Source of the DNA: Vanessa cardui
Lineage: Eukaryota; Arthropoda; Insecta; Lepidoptera; Nymphalidae
Assembly (NCBI RefSeq): GCF_905220365.1
Contig: NC_061126.1
Span: 7,192,001-7,256,000, forward strand
DNA length: 64,000 bases
Direction of reading: 5' to 3'
Position numbers and translations under genes: made by a program. The first letter of the stretch is position 1. Each line of letters opens with the position of its first letter. Shown here one piece after another: positions 12,101-21,100 of this stretch. Below the pieces are notes generated by a model that saw nothing but the letters and a program-made list of their open reading frames with translations, was not told the origin of the DNA and made no database searches.

Positions 12101-15100
12101 ACATGACTTTGTATTTTTTAAATGATGAAAAATAGTAACTACTGAATTTCTTGCCGGTTCTTCTCGGGAGAATCTACTTTCCAAACCGGTGGTAACTTCA
12201 CTTAATTGTTAAATGACGATTCAAAAGTGCCTGTAAAAGCCCACTTGAATAAAGTTTATTTAGATTTTTGATTGGATAATAAACTATATAACAATTAATA
12301 ATGTGATCTTTAGTAAAATTTGTTGCAGTTCATTAATTAATCTTATGTATTATGTTCTTAATTAGCGAACTAAACTAGTCTATGGTGCACGATTAACGAA
12401 TCTTATTTCCACAGGTCCAGCGTTCTGGGGTCTTATCAACCCCGAGTGGTCGCTATGCAACAAGGGGCGCAGGCAGTCCCCGGTGAACCTCGAACCGGAA
12501 AAGCTGCTATTCGATCCCAATCTTCGATTTCTGCATATAGATAAACATAGAGTAGGTTCACATATATACTATAATATACTATATATAATATTGAATATTT
12601 TAATAATATTTAAATTATCTTCCTTTTTAAAAATAAGACGTTAGACAAATAACAAAAGTTGTTTATGCAGATTTAATAATTATTAAATAGTACAAAACAA
12701 AGTCGCTTAGCGCTGTCTGTCCCTATGTATACTTAGATCTTTTAAGTGACATAGAGAATTTTGATGCGGTTTTTTTCAAAAGATTGGTTAAAAAAGAAGG
12801 TTTATATGTACGATATATACACACTGTAACAGATAAAAATTGATTATTTTAGAGTTTAGAGACTATAATGTTATATGTAAATAAACATATTTTTTGCACT
12901 TACATCGCAAACGCTGGCTGAAATCTACAAAATATATCAAAATAACGTACTACAGTATTGTACTTCTTAAAAAGGCTACCAAATAAATCCCTTATGGTAT
13001 AGGTTTATCTCTTTTTCAACCCACAATATACATTTTTTATCTTTTACTTTTTTAAGTTACTGATCATGATAATTATCAGATACTTATCATGATTCTATCG
13101 GTGTAATGTACAATTAAAAGATCCTTTCAATCCATCCAAAGAATGAAAGCAATTAAAAAAGATTCATGATTAATATAAAAGTTAACATATAGCAGTTAAT
13201 ACAACTATACACAATAAAGTAATGAAAATTTATTTGTACAGATTAACGGTCTGATCAGCAACACTGGTCATTCGGTCATCTTCACCGTGGAGAACGAGAC
13301 TCGTCATCATATCAACATCACCGGCGGACCTCTCTCCTACAAATATCAATTTCATGAGATTCACATACACTATGGACTGCACGATCAATTTGGATCTGAG
13401 CATGCTATCAACGGATATTCGTTCCCTGCCGAGGTAAGTTGAAATCTATTTGTTTATTTATATATATAATTTACAATAAGTGCTAAGATTATATAATAAT
13501 TCACAGCGTTATAAAATCCGGCATGTATATCTAAAACAAGCCTAGGCATGTACCTATTTAATGTGTAATTTTTAATTCAGATCTCAGTAATTTATGAATC
13601 GACTTGGATAATTATTTTCAGATATATTATAGTTAATTTTTAAATTTACCACTCAACAGGTTTCTCCAACTTATTATGACCATTTGTACAAAAGTTCGTC
13701 AATATCATTATCATGACATAGTATAAAACAAAGTCGCTTACCGCTGTCTATGCCTATGTATGCTTAGGTATATACAATTACGCAACGAATTTTGATGCGA
13801 TTTTTTTTTATTTTCTTTTAATATACAATACATACCCATTTTTAAATGACGTTCTAATTGTTGTTTAATAATTATTTTTTGTAAGACTGCTTTGTTTAAG
13901 TTACTTGATCATTGTCGAGTTTGTTAACTACCTGTTCTTACATTATAGATGGTACCAATTAATCCAATTAATTAATGTGTTTCCCTTAATCACGCAGGCA
14001 AGATATTTTGTATCGGGTATAGTCAGGTTTCGATTTATTTAAAGTTTAAAGCAATTTGTTTAATTTAAATATAACTATAACAGAACCATGTATGTTTTTT
14101 AAATTTTAGCATTTAAATAAGTTTCTGTGGGAGTAAAAGATATATGTTTTGATTTTTTTTTGTTATTTTCACGAATAGCGTACCATTAAATGAAGGTATT
14201 TGCAATGCTGGTTACCAAAAAGCTTCTTATCCATATACCAGTAATTATTAATACTTACACACACATTCGAAAATAACAAATAAATTGAGTTAATAAAAGT
14301 AAAGGTTACTTTTAATTATCTACAAAATGTAAATATATACCAATGCTGACGATTCTATAGGAATTTTGGGTATTTACAAATTTTCCATTCAAAGCTTTAG
14401 TATATCTGTTACAGTTATATTATGTTCGCCTGAAAAGCACTCGGACAGGTGATTTTCCATCTATGCTGACCTATAAAGCCACTATTAAATAGCCTCTAAT
14501 AAACAAACTACAATACCGGAGGCTACGATCATTTTAAGGCTATCATCATCATATCTGCAATTAAATTCAACAAACTAAACCGCCTCTATCAGTACGTACT
14601 GTAATTGACTAAATTATATCTCGTAATCTCCAACATATATAATATAATCTACAAAGTACGCTAAATATATCTTCTATACATACATATAATAAAATTGAAA
14701 TGTCTGTATGTAATATTAAAATAGCCCTTTTTTACTCAATGTATCTCATAAGTATGTACATGTACATGGTGCACATATCAAAATAATTTTTTTTAACATA
14801 TTTCGTCTGTCTGTCTATTTGTTTCGGCTAATCTCTGCAACGACTAGACCGATTTTGATGGGACTTTGAACTGATACAATAAGGAGTAACGTAGCCTACA
14901 ATAATATATTTGTTGTTAAATTCAAACGTGTACAAGGTCGCGGGCAGAGCTAGTGTAACAGAAGAATAAATTATAACAAAAGATATAAAGAATTTATAGA
15001 TTTTTGGAGATCTGTATTAAAATAACCTTGGAACTATTGCGTAGTATTTAAGGTTCTGACAACATAATAATTCTATATCTATCTCTCTCTATATAGGCCA

Positions 15101-18100
15101 GCTTATATTGGTTATTTATAACTTCTCTTTGTTTTTCTTCATCTCATTGCCGTCATCGTCAATATGTATAACAGACGGTCAGGCCGAGCAAAACACAGGC
15201 CATTCGAAAACCAATATCCCTTGTTATATAATTAGTCGATATTCATTGGAATATTGTAGGCACGTCTAAGTTCACCAAGTAAACAGAGGGAAGATGCGCA
15301 CTAATTGATTGCAGCACACGTATGCAAACATTTACACCTACAATAAATACGCTTCTAAATTATACGCTACGCCAACACACTACGAACGCACGCAATTTAC
15401 TGTACAAACGTATTGAGTGCCTACAATTCCTTAATGACCTATTATATTGACAGGTTAATGCATTGTAAAATAACTAAAACGCTTGTATTATACTCTCAGC
15501 AATAATTATCAAATGCGATGCGTGCTACGAAGTAACGAAGCGCCTCGGACTTGAATAAGTATTCAAACCTACATGTTTGCCGCTCATAAATTACCTTCTA
15601 AGCTAACGAAGTAATCCAACGTTTCATTATATACGTCTGAGTTAATTTATTTATAAATCGTTTCATGGATTTATTGGTAATGCGAACGATTTTTTTGTAG
15701 AAACTTAACAAAGAAAACGTAACAGATGTTTTCACACATAGGCCGTGCGTTCCCCTCGAGGCGCCCAAATCCCTAATGTAATCCCGAAGAACGACTGCGA
15801 GTCAACTCAAGCGTACCTCCTATTTATTTATGTGACAAATTCTTACACAGCCACGTTAAATCCAAAATCATGTGCTTATTCTTGAAAGGATTTATATTTT
15901 TATCCACGCACTTTATTAAGGGAAGGGTTTTTTTTTTGTTATAAATATTTTGAATAAAATATTCTATCGAGATTTTATAATACCTACAAAAATATCTCAC
16001 AGTGTTTATATTTAGTTCTAACATATTGTTATTACTAAAGTTCTAAAATAACTATGAATTTTAACCGAGTGCAAAAAGGAAGTGTCTCTGTTCTCTCCGT
16101 ATGATTGTAAGCACGCGATCGTTTTATAAACTACATGACTGATTTTTATGATTCTTTCACTATCGTAATCTACATAGCAGTTAGAATATTCTAGTAGTAT
16201 GCTTATCGTACATATATATGTATCTTTATAAAATAAATATCATTGACATAGTTAGTTCATTAAAAAAACGCAATTTAAGGACATAGTATCTTAGTTCAAT
16301 AGATTGATGGCTTCTCGACGAGGTTAATATATCTCAAAATAAAATATTCATTGGTGGTGGTGACCATAAAGTAGCCCATTGCCTGGTTATCCATCCATCT
16401 TGGGAGACATATTGAATAGTTAAATTTTTTTATTTAAAGTAAAAAAAAAAAGTAAAGTAACAGCCTGTAAATTCCCACTGCTGGGCTAAAGGCCTCCTCT
16501 CCCTTTGAGGAGAAGGTTTGGAACATATTCCACCACGCTGTTCCAATGCGGGTTGGTGGAATGCACATGTGGCAGAATTTTGATGAAATTAGACACATGC
16601 AGGTTTCCTCACGATGTTTTCCTTCACCGCCGAGCACGAGATGAATTATAAAGACAAATTAAGCACATGAATCAGCGGTGCTTGCCTGGGTTTGAACCCG
16701 CAATCATCGGTTAAGATGCACGCGTTCTAACCACTGGGCCATCTCGACTCGAAATTTTTTTATTTGAGTCAGTATAATTTGTGTTATTTTTTAGCTTATA
16801 TTTTAATTCCATTATTGTGATGGAATAACTCATGTTATTTTATGATGTAATAAATATTTTAAACTTTGTTGCAGATTCAAATATTTGGTTTCAATTCACA
16901 GCTCTATTCGAATTTCTCAGAAGCTCTACACAAAGCTCAAGGAATTGTATCAATATCTTTACTACTACAGGTAAGCTAATATTCAATTTTATTGAAAGTA
17001 ATAATGTTATAAGTCTAAATAAATAACACATTAATTAAATTTGTTAACATTCCATATTTAAATTTTGAAAAACAATTTTGCAGCCTATAATTAAAAAAAG
17101 AACAAATTATTAGTTATCTATTCGCAGTGAAATGCGGTGTAACGTTGTTATCGATGAACCGTTATCAATGGGCCGCACCTATCCATCGCTTCCACCCAAA
17201 CTGGGGTAGTTAATTAAGTAAATTGGAATTTTCTGCGCGGCATTGGATTAGCTGGAGCTATTAGTTCAAATTAAGAACTGTCTGAACTATGATATAAAAA
17301 TATGGATCGCTTTTACAACGATATTGCTTTCAATAATTACTTCATTCTATATGATAGTATTATTAATTTCTAGTTTCCTTTGTTTCATTTTAAATTCGCG
17401 TCACCATAGCTACAATATAAATGATTCCTATATTCGATACTCTCTGATTCTTTAATTATAGTGCAATATCGAAGGCAATTATTATGAACATGAGACGAGA
17501 TTACATTACTTTTATTTTCATTAAATTTATGAAATATACGTCCTCTAATCTATAAACATACGTATTAAAAGTTTTAATCTATCTTTTTTAATATGCTTTA
17601 TTTTATTACTTTATACGTAATATAAAATGAAACGTGTGTTTATATATTTTCGTTCACAACCCAATATAGGTCAAGTAATAAATTCTGCATGCTAATATTA
17701 TCTTTGACTACGTACACAATTAATCCGGGGCAATTAGTTGCGTGGATTTTACACTGTTTGCAAGACAGTTTTCTTATAGCGTTATAAAGTATTCGATCGT
17801 TTACGAGTCCTTAATGAAGGCGGACTGTTGTCCCAAGGGGTGTTTGCGAGTACGTTCATATTTCCACGAGCTAGCACGCTATATGAAACATGCAAAAGCC
17901 AGCGATTTTCACACGGCTATCTACTGAGTTACCTACGAGTTTCTAACTCTCCCTTAACTTGTTTGTATTATAATTGAATTCCGTACAGTATATTTGTTAT
18001 TCAAGTTCATAACGTTTGTTTATTTTTCTCTTAATACTAGATTAAACTTATGAGCTGTATTATTGTGTTTGCTTTGATGTAATTATACTAAATTAATATG

Positions 18101-21100
18101 ACATTCAATATGCAATTAGTAATGTAAATTATATCAATATCCACTTCTCATGTAAATTGATTAATTATGAATTAAGGTTTAAAAAGTATTGCGTCTAATA
18201 TTGGTTTAAAACTATTTGTTGCAGCTCGGCGATTTGTCAAATCCAGAACTGAGAATATTAACAGAGGAATTAGAAAATATAAAATATGGAGGTATAATCA
18301 CGCTATTTAATATTACTAAATATATTTTTTTAAATTAATGATTATTTAAGCAAACTATGATAAATAAAGCTAAATCTACTCGAATAAACAATATAATTAT
18401 ATTTCATTAGGGGCAGAAATGCCAGTCAACCGTCTGTCTGTCCGAGGGTTACTGCCCGACACGGACTATTATATGACATACGACGGCTCCACCACTGCGC
18501 CCGCCTGCTACGAGACTGTTACATGGATCATTATTAACAAACCCATTTACATCACTAAGCAGCAGGTAAATTAATCTATTGTATCTCAACAGACATCTTA
18601 TAAATTGTACATATTGCATAAACGTTTGAGGGTTTTCCATGTATGTCGGTTTCGTTTTCGTACAACGTTATATCGTTCATAGTCCTCACTGTGTGAAACG
18701 TAAAGTTATTTTTTACTCTGCTATTACTTTATTTCAACACTAATCGAAATAATTAACTTGTTACATAAAGTCATTATTTAGTTTGGGAATGTGTTAAACT
18801 AATCAGTAGAATTATAATTTTTGACGACCTCCGTGATCGAGTAGTGTATACACCAGTTTTATGGGTACGCCACTCCAAAGCTCCGGGTTTGATTCTTGAA
18901 ATCGATGTAAAAAAAGTTCACTAATTTTTTGTGTCGTCTTGGGTCTGGGTGTCGTCGCCGATAGTTACTTCAGATTTTCATAACACAAGTGCTTCAGATA
19001 CTTACATTGGGATCAGAGTTATGTTTGTGATGTTGTCCAATATTTATTTTTTGTATTTATAATATAGGAAAAAACTCTGAAGTCATGAATGGACACGATA
19101 GTGAAATTTAAGTATAGTTATAGTATATAAAGTATTTAAAAGATACATAACATTACACGATTGAGATACGAAAATTATTCTAAAAGAATAACAAACTGGG
19201 GTATTATTGTGACTTGCCTTTGAGAGGTAGATATGTTTTGTCTCCCTCCTCTATAGATAATATTCAGAACATTAATTTATTTAGTTCGTCTTGTATTCAG
19301 TGGCGAAAATGACGCCCGGGTTGATTAAATTATCTCTCTGCTTACATTGAAATAATTAATTAGCAATATTTAATTACCTTTACCTATATACTTTCAAGTT
19401 CTATGTAATTGTGTGTTCATAGATTAGTAGAAATTGCGGTAAACAAACATAAATACATTATTATATATGAAATAATTAATTAGCAATATTTAATTACCTT
19501 TACCTATATACTTTCAAGTTCTATGTAATTGTGTGTTCATAGATTAGTAGAAATTGCGGTAAACAAACATAAATACATTATTATATAAGTGTGACTGTAA
19601 TGATTGACTATATGAACATGCGTGCTACAAAGCTGTTTGGATATTTAATGAACCTGCCTACATCCTAACTACCTCATAACAACAAAGCATAACTTAAAGA
19701 TTAAGTCGTATTATTTGTACGCGCCTTATTAAACAATGTTTGTTTACGTCACAGTATCATTTAAATATGGAAGGATGCCCATAAAAGGTCAATTCTAAAT
19801 TTAAATACACATTGGATTACGGAAATTTATTAATTTTTAAAGGTCAACGCAATTATTTCGATAGCGCTCGGACAGTCATTTAATAGCAGCATATATTCGA
19901 ACCCTTAATACTTGAAGCTGAAGTTACTCAAAATTTTAACTCGACGTTGCTACGTTTATACGAGCCGGTACTTGTAAATCAAACTGAAAACCTGTTCACT
20001 GCTCATGTTTGCATGCATCAGTATAACGGTAATAATATTCATAAGCAAAGACCCGACTGCGGCTTGCACTCGAAATTAAGAAGGGTAGCTAAATATACCA
20101 TATTAACGCATATTTATTTAATTAAGTTTACAACATAAATATTACAAACCTGAATACCTATCGACCAATTTGTAAGGGTGCAGATACCGAGATATTGAGT
20201 TCGAATACGTAGGTGGGTCGCTAAAAATATTAAGTTTATCATGATGTTCTTAAAAAATAACTCTTTAAAGCATAAGACCGCTCCTTATTACTGCTTATAA
20301 TTAGTATATAAATTATCGTTTTAATACCCTATGTAACAAAAATATGTTTGAAGAAAAACATCAAAATAAAATGTCAAAATGAACAATCTCGTCTCAAAAA
20401 TTATATATTCATAAAAGGAAAAAAATGAAATCATTTCACGAAAAATATTATAGGTATATTAGATTATCTAAAGGAAAGTTCTTAGGTATCTTTAATGAAA
20501 ATATTTAATCAGATAAAAAGTATGAGTAGATATATAGCCGGCCGCTGACACATCTAGCGTGTGAGGTACTCGCTAAGTCCGTGAACCGGCCCGCAGTTGA
20601 GGCCAGCGTAATAACATTTTCATTTGTGCTCATGCTACAATAAACAACTCACGTCCCTCGCCTTTAGACAAAGACTCCACCGTGAGTTATGTACGTGTTA
20701 AAAGTAAACTGAAAGTGCCGCGTTGTACGGCTGTTATTATAAATCATTGTTTATGTTTTCCGTTTGTTGGTAGGGAAATTAAGTGCTAGTGGAAACTGCT
20801 GGCAATCTTGCGGCTAGTTCGCCGAGTCTTACGCCGCTCCCCAAGTTTGTCACTTTCGATTTCCAATCTGTTCGAATCCAAACGGAAATACGAATTTATT
20901 TTGTATCTCAAAATTATATATAAATAAAAGTTTCGTTGCAGATTACTTGCACAAGAGATATAAAGTGGGAAATTATGCTTAAGACAATGAAGCGATAATA
21001 GAGCTGTAGGGAATCCTTTCAGCAATCTACGATTCTTAGCTTTTAGGTGATGTCTATAATCACAATCAAACGGTTTAATACGGCGTAAACAGCGATGAGA

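Larger units (their letters stand above)
7499..12414 (+). other. CARP intron 2 (4.9 kb)
   Basis: Holds a minus-strand Helitron-type element at 7531-7756, a decayed dispersed repeat (8240-8415), a LINE-type 3' end (about 11560-11975) and another retroelement tail (12055-12278). A short motif built on CATAAAG and TGACCGCAACC appears near 10112, 10743 and (inverted) 11008. No extra exon is supported. Confidence 0.8.
13434..16874 (+). other. CARP intron 4 (3.4 kb)
   Basis: Contains a dispersed repeat copy (13718-13815), a short non-autonomous Helitron (14673-14953), a degraded dispersed repeat (about 16290-16410) and a SINE with a perfect 14-bp target-site duplication (16436-16751). The rest is unique AT-rich DNA without supported exons. 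Confidence 0.8.
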
